DNA from: Bacteroidota bacterium
GTDB taxonomy: Bacteria; Bacteroidota; Bacteroidia; JAIBAJ01
Length of the DNA stretch: 45,208 bases
NCBI GenBank assembly: GCA_947475205.1
Contig: CANJNG010000012.1
Coordinates: forward strand, 1 to 45,208
Direction: 5' to 3'
The position numbers and the translations under genes were made by a program. How positions within the stretch are numbered: the first letter of the stretch is position 1; the number at the start of each line of letters is the position of its first letter. Below are positions 24,058-30,657 of this stretch, one piece after another. The notes beneath the pieces are model-generated. The model saw only the letters and a list, made by a program, of their open reading frames with translations. It made no database searches and was not told where the DNA came from.

Positions 24058-24534
24058 TTACTTACTTCCAGTAATAGTATATACTAAAGTTCCTGCAGCA
24101 GCCGTTTCAGTAATAGAAGCTGAAAGTTGACTTCCTGTAACACTTCCACTTCCAGTGTAAGTTGAACCACTTGCAGTAGCAGGGTCAAGTGTCATAGTAG
24201 ATCCGTCTACCATAGCAGTAAATACAGTTCCTCCAAAAGTAAAGGTTACTTTTTCAATATTTGATGCTGAAGTAATGATTAAAGGCACCCCAGAGTCTGC
24301 TGAAGAGCCATCGCTATAACTTACAGTACAAGAATATGTGCCTAAGAATTTAGTGCGTTCTTCAGTTTCGCAGTTAGTGCCTTCGTATCCAGCAGCACAA
24401 GTACAAACGCCTTCAGCACATGTTCCAGCATTTTGACAGACAACATCTTTACATTTGTCTTCTGTACACGAGTTCATTGAAGCAATACCTGCAGTTACGC
24501 CTAAAGTCATTAAGAAAAGTTTAATTTTTTTCAT
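24058..24534 (-). CDS. lipoprotein with an EGF-like domain
   Basis: Protein of 158 aa with the lipobox SMNSC (Cys23). Residues 28-55 form an EGF-like domain: Cys28, 33, 39, 44, 46 and 55, with CQNAGTCAEGVCTCAAGYEGTNC spacing, directly after the lipidated Cys. Residues 60-158 form a Ser/Thr/Gly-rich beta domain (LGTYSCTVSYSDG, VTFTFGGTVF, TYTGSGSVTG, TLVYTITGSK) resembling the all-beta lipoprotein domains of Bacteroidota. Disulfides imply folding outside the cytoplasm, probably on the outer membrane. The start at 24534 is chosen for the leader; an upstream in-frame ATG at 24582 overlaps the promoter. Function unknown. Confidence 0.8.
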   Translation of the reverse strand: MKKIKLFLMTLGVTAGIASMNSCTEDKCKDVVCQNAGTCAEGVCTCAAGYEGTNCETEERTKFLGTYSCTVSYSDGSSADSGVPLIITSASNIEKVTFTFGGTVFTAMVDGSTMTLDPATASGSTYTGSGSVTGSQLSASITETAAAGTLVYTITGSK

Positions 24535-24579
24535 TTTGTTTTTTTGTTTTTGGTTAAAAATTGATTTTTGATTTGGTTG

Positions 24580-24587
24580 CAAAGATA
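24580..24587 (-). promoter_or_regulatory. Bacteroidota -7 box for the EGF-like lipoprotein
   Basis: On the minus strand TATCTTTG, an exact TAnnTTTG match, 45 bases before the ATG at 24534. It lies over the upstream in-frame ATG, which argues against that start. Confidence 0.6.
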
Positions 24588-24636
24588 TACATATTTTTCA
24601 ATTATAAAATTTCTGTATAATTTTCCCAATTCCAAA

Positions 24637-24644
24637 TACTTTTG
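24637..24644 (+). promoter_or_regulatory. Bacteroidota -7 box for the SAM hydroxide adenosyltransferase
   Basis: TACTTTTG, an exact match, 23 bases before the TTG start at 24668. A second match, TAATTTTG, at 24663-24670 overlaps that TTG. Confidence 0.5.
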
Positions 24645-24667
24645 TAGGCTTCTTTCGCCTCATAATT

Positions 24668-25510
24668 TTGCCTGTAATTACGCTCACAACAGACCTTGGC
24701 CTAAAAGACCATTATGTGGCAGCTTTGAAAGGGGCGATACTTTCTGGAATAGTTGACGCACAAATTGTAGATGTATCTAACGAGGTGGAGAAGCACAATT
24801 ATGGGCAAGCGGGCTACATTTTGCGAGCAGTGTGGCAGCATTTCCCGGTTGGGACTATTCATATCAATTTAGTGTCGAACCCGAAAGTTGATGTTAAGAC
24901 CTCCAATACCAACAACATATATATATGTATAAAGCACAAAGGCCATTATTTTCTTGGGCCGGATAATGGTGTATTTAGCCTAGTGATAGACGAAACCCCC
25001 GATGCTATTGTGCAATTGAATTCAGTTCTGCCGTATTCGGGGCAGGCATTTCCGGGCTTAACAATGTTGGTTCCAGTGGCCTGCGGTTTAGCCAAAGGGG
25101 TAAATATGTTCGATTTGGGAATAATTCGTGAAAATATTTACCGACAGTTTTTCTTCAATCCGTCATTAGAAGAAAACCGAATTGTGGGAAATGTAATCTA
25201 TAACGATTCATACGGCAATGCCATTACCAATATATCTAAAGCGAACTTTGAAGCGGTTTTTGGCCAAAAACCTTTTCAAATTGAATTAAAAGGGTATCAG
25301 AATTTTATCAATAAAATTTCAGATTCATATAGCGATGTGGCAGTGTCCGAAAAGTTGGCGTTATTTAATTCACTTGGCTTTTTGGAACTTGCTCAAAACT
25401 TCGCTAGTGCAAAAAATTTACTTGGTTTGCGTGTGGGAACTACAATTAGAATTGATAAATATGATAACAAGAATAGTAAAAATGACTTTCAGAACTGGGG
25501 AGGCCGATAA
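24668..25510 (+). CDS. SAM hydroxide adenosyltransferase (DUF62 family)
   Basis: Protein of 280 aa of the DUF62/SAM hydroxide adenosyltransferase family, relatives of fluorinase and chlorinase that split S-adenosylmethionine with hydroxide to adenosine and methionine. Seen are ITLTTDLGLKDHYVAALKG (4-22), DVSNEVEKHNYGQAGYIL, GTIHINLVSNP, YFLGPDNGVFS, and in the C-terminal barrel VIYNDSYGNAITNISK and VGTTIRI. The start is TTG: no ATG lies near, and the family needs the first strand from residue 2 on. The last 16 codons overlap the next gene and look like read-through beyond the usual end (near IRI). Confidence 0.88.
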   Translation: MPVITLTTDLGLKDHYVAALKGAILSGIVDAQIVDVSNEVEKHNYGQAGYILRAVWQHFPVGTIHINLVSNPKVDVKTSNTNNIYICIKHKGHYFLGPDNGVFSLVIDETPDAIVQLNSVLPYSGQAFPGLTMLVPVACGLAKGVNMFDLGIIRENIYRQFFFNPSLEENRIVGNVIYNDSYGNAITNISKANFEAVFGQKPFQIELKGYQNFINKISDSYSDVAVSEKLALFNSLGFLELAQNFASAKNLLGLRVGTTIRIDKYDNKNSKNDFQNWGGR

Positions 25511-25775
25511 TTTTAAGCAGGTTTTTAACGTAACCCAAAACCAGATTCGGAATTTTAATGGATGCTCCCAACTTCGGCTACTCGAAAGTGGAAATGTGTT
25601 TTTTACCTATAGCGTTTGGGAAAGCGAAATTCATTTGAATGCTTATCGGGAATCAGAATTATTCAAACAAACCTGGGCAAAAACAAAAGTCCTTTTTGAA
25701 AAACCTGCCGAAGCTTGGACGTGTGAAGCAATGGAGGTTGGAAAAGATAACAGCAACGCAAATGACGCTAAATGA
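25461..25775 (+). CDS. ABM-like (antibiotic biosynthesis monooxygenase fold) protein
   Basis: Protein of 104 aa of the dimeric alpha/beta-barrel ABM fold: MITRIVKMTFRTGEADNFKQVFN, RNFNGCSQLRLL, FFTYSVWESEIHLNAYRESELFKQTWAKTKVLFEKPAEAW. Such small proteins act on quinones or haem, or only bind them; none of this can be chosen here. The ATG at 25461 overlaps the upstream gene by 50 bases in another frame; a later ATG at 25482 would reduce the overlap but lose the first strand. The tail (NSNANDAK) is encoded by the left arm of a palindromic repeat (25755-25855). Confidence 0.75.
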   Translation: MITRIVKMTFRTGEADNFKQVFNVTQNQIRNFNGCSQLRLLESGNVFFTYSVWESEIHLNAYRESELFKQTWAKTKVLFEKPAEAWTCEAMEVGKDNSNANDAK

Positions 25776-25855
25776 GCAAATAATCACAAATTCTAATACA
25801 ATGGCATATGCAGGCATTATTCGCTTTAATTCGCTTGATTTGTGTCATTAGCGTT
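25755..25855. repeat. REP-like imperfect palindrome of about 100 bp
   Basis: AACGCAAATGAC (25755-25766) pairs with GTCATTAGCGTT (25844-25855) with one mismatch. Inside, GCTAAATGAGCAAATAAT pairs in part with the complement of the right half (ATTATTCGCTTTAATTCGC). The centre contains GCATATGC. The right half carries two ATTCGCTT copies. It overlaps the end of the ABM-like gene. The style resembles dispersed ATTCG/CATTAGCG repeats of other Bacteroidota, by recollection only. Confidence 0.6.
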
Positions 25856-25905
25856 CCAATTATAAATAAAATGCCTTTGTTTCTTATACCTTTACCCTCT
25901 CAAAA

Positions 25906-27129
25906 ATGAACCGTGTAGTAATAACAGGAATAGGGATATATAGTACCATTGGAACGAATCTGGATAAGGTGCGTGAATCGTTATTTAATGGCCAATCTGG
26001 GATTGGTTTTGAACAACTTCGTAAAGATTTCGGGTTTCGATCGGCTCTTACCGGCGTTATCGAAAAGCCCCAACTCAAAGGAATTCTCGACCGCCGGACT
26101 CGTATTATGCTACCCGAACAAGGCGAATATGCTTATTTGGCCTCTGCCGAAGCTCTTAAAATGGCCGGCATGGATGAAGGTTTTTTAGACAAAAATGAAG
26201 TTGGAATTTTGTACGGAAACGATAGCAGTTCGGCTCCAGTAATTGAGAGTAACGACATTGTTCGGGAAAAGAGAGATACGCAATTGCTGGGTTCTGGCTA
26301 TATTTTTCAGAGCATGAATAGCACTGTTACGATGAATTTGGCCACCATTTTCAAACTCAAAGGTGTGAACTTTACGATTAGTGCGGCTTGTGCCAGTGGC
26401 AGTCATTCTATCGGGATTGGATATGTCCTTATAAAACAAGGATTGCAAAATGCAATAATTTGCGGCGGTGCTCAGGAATTAAATTTTCAAAGTATGGCCA
26501 GCTTCGACGGCTTGGGTGCTTTTTCGATCAGGGAAAGCGATCCCACCAAAGCTAGCCGTCCTTTCGACCGTAGTCGCGACGGCCTTGTGCCTAGTGGAGG
26601 TGCTGCAACTGTAATTCTAGAAAGTTATGAAAGTGCAATGAAACGTGGAGCAACTATTTTAGCAGAAGTAATTGGTTATGGCTTTTCTTCTAATGCTGCA
26701 CAAATTTCTCAACCAACAGTTGAAGGTCCGGCTCGGAGCATTATGATGGCTATGCGAGATGCGGGATTACAAGCCAAAGACTTGGATTATATCAATGCCC
26801 ACGCAACAAGCACTCCTATTGGCGATGCTCACGAGGCAAAAGCTATTTATTCGGTTATTGGAGATTTGAATGTTCCGGTGAGCAGTACCAAGAGCATGAC
26901 CGGACACGAATGTTGGATGGCCGGAGCAAGCGAAGTAGTTTATGGAATGCTGATGATGCAGAACGATTTCATTGCTCCAAACATTAATTTTGAGAACCCC
27001 GATGAAGATTCTGCAAAACTCTTTATTGCCGATAAGCGTTTAGAAAAAAACATTGATGTATTTTTGTCGAATTCTTTTGGGTTTGGCGGCACAAATAGTA
27101 CGCTAATTATCAAGAAATTCAAAAAGTAA
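25906..27129 (+). CDS. beta-ketoacyl-ACP synthase II-type (FabF-like)
   Basis: Protein of 407 aa, a complete thiolase-fold ketosynthase with the triad Cys162 (SAACASGSH), His299 (NAHATST) and His334 (KSMTGHECWMAG), plus the C-terminal SNSFGFGGTNS. It joins malonyl-ACP units to acyl-ACP with loss of CO2. The N terminus (GIYSTIG) and YGNDSSSAPVIESND differ from housekeeping FabF, and it is paired with its own acyl carrier protein. From memory such pairs occur in aryl-polyene/flexirubin loci; no other gene of such a locus is in this window, so that link is inference. TACCTTTA (25887-25894) is one base off a -7 box. Confidence 0.9.
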   Translation: MNRVVITGIGIYSTIGTNLDKVRESLFNGQSGIGFEQLRKDFGFRSALTGVIEKPQLKGILDRRTRIMLPEQGEYAYLASAEALKMAGMDEGFLDKNEVGILYGNDSSSAPVIESNDIVREKRDTQLLGSGYIFQSMNSTVTMNLATIFKLKGVNFTISAACASGSHSIGIGYVLIKQGLQNAIICGGAQELNFQSMASFDGLGAFSIRESDPTKASRPFDRSRDGLVPSGGAATVILESYESAMKRGATILAEVIGYGFSSNAAQISQPTVEGPARSIMMAMRDAGLQAKDLDYINAHATSTPIGDAHEAKAIYSVIGDLNVPVSSTKSMTGHECWMAGASEVVYGMLMMQNDFIAPNINFENPDEDSAKLFIADKRLEKNIDVFLSNSFGFGGTNSTLIIKKFKK

Positions 27130-27137
27130 TTTTAAAT

Positions 27138-27401
27138 ATGGCGGAGACCTCTACATTGAACAACGAATTAATAATCACTAAAATAAACACCATCTTCGTA
27201 GAAGAATTTGAGGTGGACGAATCGGTTATTTCACCCGAGAAGAATCTTAAAGAAACCCTCGACCTCGATAGCCTCGATTATGTGGATTTAGTTGTTCTGG
27301 TTGACGAAAATTTTGGTTTCAAACCAAAAGCCGAAGATTTTACAACCATTATTACCATTCAGGACTTTTACAATTTTGTAATAACCCGGGCGGGTGTTTA
27401 A
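27138..27401 (+). CDS. acyl carrier protein
   Basis: Protein of 87 aa, single four-helix carrier domain. Ser45 in the DLDSLDYVDL motif is the site for the 4'-phosphopantetheine arm. The acidic surface of helix II (LVVLVDENFGF) is normal for binding ketosynthases. It starts eight bases after the ketosynthase stop, so it probably serves that enzyme rather than being the housekeeping AcpP. Confidence 0.92.
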   Translation: MAETSTLNNELIITKINTIFVEEFEVDESVISPEKNLKETLDLDSLDYVDLVVLVDENFGFKPKAEDFTTIITIQDFYNFVITRAGV

Positions 27402-27405
27402 GCTT

Positions 27406-27413
27406 TACGTTTG
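27406..27413 (+). promoter_or_regulatory. Bacteroidota -7 box for mscS
   Basis: TACGTTTG, an exact TAnnTTTG match, starting four bases after the acyl carrier stop. Transcription would begin about 70 bases before the preferred ATG at 27490. Confidence 0.45.
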
Positions 27414-27489
27414 GTGAAAATATTTCGCCGAACTTGGATTACAATACTTGTTAGAATTGAACAGCCAATCGGCATTAATCTTAATTGCG

Positions 27490-28608
27490 ATGAATTTTGC
27501 ACTCCCCGACCTGCTTCAACTTCGTGTTTTAGATAACGAAATCCAAAGCTACCTGTGGTTTACGTTTTGGATTTTATTTGGATTTATCTTCAAGAAAATC
27601 ATTTCTAAAACCATCAACCGTATTGCTTACAAAATTGTTCATCGCCAGACTTCAGGCATACCTATTGATCGATTTTACGAGTTGCTGAATAAGCCGCTGG
27701 GCTTTCTAATTCTATTAATCTTACTGTTTGTTGCGTTTGAGAATCTGCATTTTCCTGCAGCGTGGAATTTAGTTTCTGTCAATAAATTTGGCACCCGAAT
27801 GGTGCTTGACCGAGGCTACGATTTGCTTTTGGCCGTAAACATTATTTGGGTGCTTTTCCGAATGGTTGATTTCTTAGGGCTGATATTGGCCGAAAAAGCA
27901 GCTGCCACTGAAACCAATCAAGATGATCAATTGGTAGTGTTTGCTACCGAAATTTTAAAAATCTCCATACTGCTTTTTGGAACGGTGATTATACTCGGTT
28001 CGGTATTTCATCTAAACGTTACTTCTTTGGTTGCCGGTTTGGGAATTGGTGGTCTGGCCGTTGCCTTAGCTGCAAAAGAAAGTTTGGAAAATATTCTCTG
28101 TTCTTTTGTCATCTTCTTTGACAAACCTTTTGTTTTAGGCGATATGGTTAGGGTGGGTTCGGTGGAAGGAAAAGTTGAAAAAGTGGGCTTTCGCAGTACC
28201 CGAATTCGCACGGTGGAAAAAAGTTTTCTCACCATTCCAAACCGGAAAATGATTGATGCCGAGTTGGATAATTTGAGCCAGAAAACCTTTCGACGGGTGC
28301 GGTTCAATATTGGATTGACACACACCACCAAGGCTTCACAAATTAAAGCTATAGTGGCTGATATTCAAGAGCATCTCGACCACAATCCCGACATTGCTAC
28401 TGAAGGCCAAACACGTTTTGTACGAATTGGAACGTATGCTTTAGAGGTAAGGATCGAATATTTTGTTACTTCTATTGATTGGAATTTATATCTCCGTATT
28501 CAGGAAGAGGTGAGTTTCGCCATTCTAGAAATTGTAGAGAAGCATGGTGGAACATTAGCTTTTCCAACACAAACTATTCAACTGGATAGTGGTTTGGAGA
28601 AGATATAA
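27490..28608 (+). CDS. MscS-family mechanosensitive channel
   Basis: Protein of 372 aa from the ATG at 27490; a TTG at 27448 is in frame. Hydrophobic helices lie at about 19-37, 71-87, 119-134 and 155-170. The pore helix and the start of the beta domain follow: NVTSLVAGLGIGGLAVALAAKESLENILCSFVIFFDKPFVLGDMV (Gly/Ala-rich MscS pore pattern), then VEKVGFRSTRIRT and ERSFLTIPNRKM-like VEKSFLTIPNRKM. The C-terminal alpha/beta domain ends at 372. It releases solutes on osmotic downshock. A separate promoter box precedes it. Confidence 0.9.
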   Translation: MNFALPDLLQLRVLDNEIQSYLWFTFWILFGFIFKKIISKTINRIAYKIVHRQTSGIPIDRFYELLNKPLGFLILLILLFVAFENLHFPAAWNLVSVNKFGTRMVLDRGYDLLLAVNIIWVLFRMVDFLGLILAEKAAATETNQDDQLVVFATEILKISILLFGTVIILGSVFHLNVTSLVAGLGIGGLAVALAAKESLENILCSFVIFFDKPFVLGDMVRVGSVEGKVEKVGFRSTRIRTVEKSFLTIPNRKMIDAELDNLSQKTFRRVRFNIGLTHTTKASQIKAIVADIQEHLDHNPDIATEGQTRFVRIGTYALEVRIEYFVTSIDWNLYLRIQEEVSFAILEIVEKHGGTLAFPTQTIQLDSGLEKI

Positions 28609-28632
28609 TCGGAGGCAGATGCCTATCAGTGG

Positions 28633-29427
28633 TTACTTCTCACCACTAACTACCGCCCTTTTCCGTTCTCCAAATATCATCTTTCGTTCTTCTTTACATA
28701 GAAAGTAATTGTCGATTAGCCCTTGGTATTCCGGGTAAAATGATCCATCGGGTAATTGTTCGATTGAAATCTCATTTACATCAGGTTGTTCTTCCTTAGT
28801 TGTAAAACCAAATTGAAGCAAAACTCTTTTTGGTGGCTTATCGGCAAGTGTTTTTACCCAAAGCACACGGATAGGGTAGAGTTTATGAGCTGATGCCGCA
28901 TTTAGCGATTTTTCATAAAGTTCTGCAGGAAGCACTAAGGCCAAAAGTCCAGTGGGTTGAAGAAGGTTGGCCGAAGAGGCAAAAAGGTCTTTAAGCGGCA
29001 TAACCAAATCAGAATGGCGAGCCTGATTTTTTTCGCCGTTGGGCGATGGTAGGCATCCTGTAAAAAATGGCGGATTACAGACTATTCCATCGAATTTCTG
29101 CATAGTGTATGCCAACTCTTGTACCGAAATATGTCTGCTATGCATTCGGTTTGCCCAAAGATTATTCTTAAAGTTATCGGCACTTTGCTCTACTGCTATC
29201 GGGTTTATGTCGATGGCTTTAACATAAGCCTTATGACGTTGGGCAATCATTAAGGCAATAACCCCCGTTCCGGTGCCTACATCCAATATCTTTTCTGCAT
29301 TTGGGAACTCAGCCCAAGCACCTAACAAAACGGCATCTGTACCCACTTTCAATGGACATAAATCCTGTTTTACAGCAAATTTCCGAAAATGAAAGTATGC
29401 TTTGGTATCAATTTCTTGAGACGACAC
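28633..29427 (-). CDS. trmN6: tRNA1(Val) A37 N6-methyltransferase
   Basis: Protein of 264 aa, a class I SAM methyltransferase of the TrmN6/YfiC family. It has the N-terminal KVGTDAVLLGAWAEF, the SAM motif DVGTGTGVIAL (49-59), motif ACIDINP-like AIDINPIAVEQ, and the N6-adenine catalytic motif NPPF (118-121). The C-terminal part (PPKRVLLQFGF, YPEYQGLIDNYFL) is typical. The target would be A37 of valine tRNA. It converges with mscS across 24 bases. Confidence 0.9.
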   Translation of the reverse strand: MSSQEIDTKAYFHFRKFAVKQDLCPLKVGTDAVLLGAWAEFPNAEKILDVGTGTGVIALMIAQRHKAYVKAIDINPIAVEQSADNFKNNLWANRMHSRHISVQELAYTMQKFDGIVCNPPFFTGCLPSPNGEKNQARHSDLVMPLKDLFASSANLLQPTGLLALVLPAELYEKSLNAASAHKLYPIRVLWVKTLADKPPKRVLLQFGFTTKEEQPDVNEISIEQLPDGSFYPEYQGLIDNYFLCKEERKMIFGERKRAVVSGEK

Positions 29428-29453
29428 AATTAATTATTACAAATTGAAAGCAC

Positions 29454-29461
29454 CAAAGATA
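29454..29461 (-). promoter_or_regulatory. Bacteroidota -7 box for trmN6
   Basis: On the minus strand TATCTTTG, an exact TAnnTTTG match, 26 bases before the ATG at 29427. Confidence 0.6.
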
Positions 29462-29506
29462 TATGAATAAACTAATCTTGTAGAAGTAAAGTGATTACAG
29501 TGGACT

Positions 29507-30529
29507 CTATGCCCAAACCTTAGTGCCTTCAGTACAATTCTTACAAATATCAATCTCTGACCTCGAACGAAGAATTGATTTCCGGAAGTGCTTATAGGTT
29601 TCGCCCTGCCACAGGGTTTTAAAGTTTGTTTTCTTTAAATCGCCCAATCGGTGAGTGGCATCCTTATCGAAGCAACAGGGTACTACCAAGCCGTCCCAAG
29701 TAATAACACAAGAGTGCCAGAGCTTCCAACAGTGGTTCGATAATTCGTTTTTTATTTCCCATTTGCCATCGGCTTTGGGTTTGTAGCGGCTATAGTTATC
29801 TAATGTTGGTATTAAATCGCTGCCGTTTTCGTAATCGTAAATTTGTGCAGTTTTGAACCGAACTTCATCAACCCCCATTTCCTTTCCAAGGCGTTTCACA
29901 TCTTCAATTTGATGCTGATTGGGCTTCACCACCAAAAACTGAAATATAACGTGCGGTGTTTGGCTTTTCAACTCTTTCTTCCAGTGAAGTATGTTTTTTG
30001 TTCCTTCTAACACTTTGTCTAATTTTCCGCCAATGCGGTAGTTTTGGTAGGTTTCCTGCGTGGTGCCATCAATAGAAATAATTAATCTATCCAAACCACT
30101 TTCAACAGTTTTGCGGGCAACATCGCTTTTAAGATAGTGGGCATTGGTGCTTGTAGCCGTATAAATTCCTTTTTTAGCTGCGTGGCTAACCATTTCTAAA
30201 AACTTGGGATTCAGAAAGGGTTCACCTTGAAAATAAAAAATCAAATAACTGAGGTCGGGTGCTAACTGGTCGATGGTTTCTTTAAAGAAATCTTTTTCAA
30301 GCATCCCGGTAGGTCGGGTAAAAGAACGCAACCCGCTGGGGCATTCGGGGCAACGAAGATTACACGAGGTGGTGGGTTCTACACTAATAGTTATAGGCAC
30401 GCCCCACTGAACGGCCTTGCCCGAATACTTTGAAAAATAATAGCTACCGATTACCTTACCCGCATTCCAAGCCCGTCGAGGAGTAAGTTTTGAGAGGTAA
30501 TTTAGGCTATCGGTGAGAGTTCCGGTCAC
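29507..30529 (-). CDS. radical SAM protein with SPASM domain
   Basis: Protein of 340 aa starting with GTG (30527-30529). The radical SAM core has CNLRCPEC (Cys56, 60, 63) for the [4Fe-4S] cluster, FYFQGEPFLNP (the GGEP motif as QGEP) and LIISIDGTTQETY. The SPASM part (from about 260) has CWKLWHSCVITWDGLVVPCCFDKD and a C-terminal ICKNC, giving ligands for auxiliary clusters. Such enzymes modify peptides or proteins. No small precursor gene was found beside it, so the substrate is unknown. The divergent S41 protease shares a 128-bp intergenic region. Confidence 0.88.
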   Translation of the reverse strand: MTGTLTDSLNYLSKLTPRRAWNAGKVIGSYYFSKYSGKAVQWGVPITISVEPTTSCNLRCPECPSGLRSFTRPTGMLEKDFFKETIDQLAPDLSYLIFYFQGEPFLNPKFLEMVSHAAKKGIYTATSTNAHYLKSDVARKTVESGLDRLIISIDGTTQETYQNYRIGGKLDKVLEGTKNILHWKKELKSQTPHVIFQFLVVKPNQHQIEDVKRLGKEMGVDEVRFKTAQIYDYENGSDLIPTLDNYSRYKPKADGKWEIKNELSNHCWKLWHSCVITWDGLVVPCCFDKDATHRLGDLKKTNFKTLWQGETYKHFRKSILRSRSEIDICKNCTEGTKVWA

Positions 30530-30546
30530 AAAGGAAATTTAAGTAG

Positions 30547-30554
30547 CAAAAGTA
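30547..30554 (-). promoter_or_regulatory. Bacteroidota -7 box for the radical SAM gene
   Basis: On the minus strand TACTTTTG, an exact match, 17 bases before the GTG start, supporting that start. Confidence 0.6.
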
Positions 30555-30634
30555 GGTTAGGAATGCTGTCGAAATAGACGAGTGCAGGACAAATTGCAAT
30601 TTCAATAAAAAACACGAATTCCCAAGGGAACAAA

Positions 30635-30642
30635 TACCTTTG
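30635..30642 (+). promoter_or_regulatory. Bacteroidota -7 box for the first S41 protease
   Basis: TACCTTTG, an exact match, 15 bases before the ATG at 30658. It overlaps the upstream in-frame TTG at 30640, which is therefore an unlikely start. Confidence 0.6.
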
Positions 30643-30657
30643 CCAATCTTCGATAGT

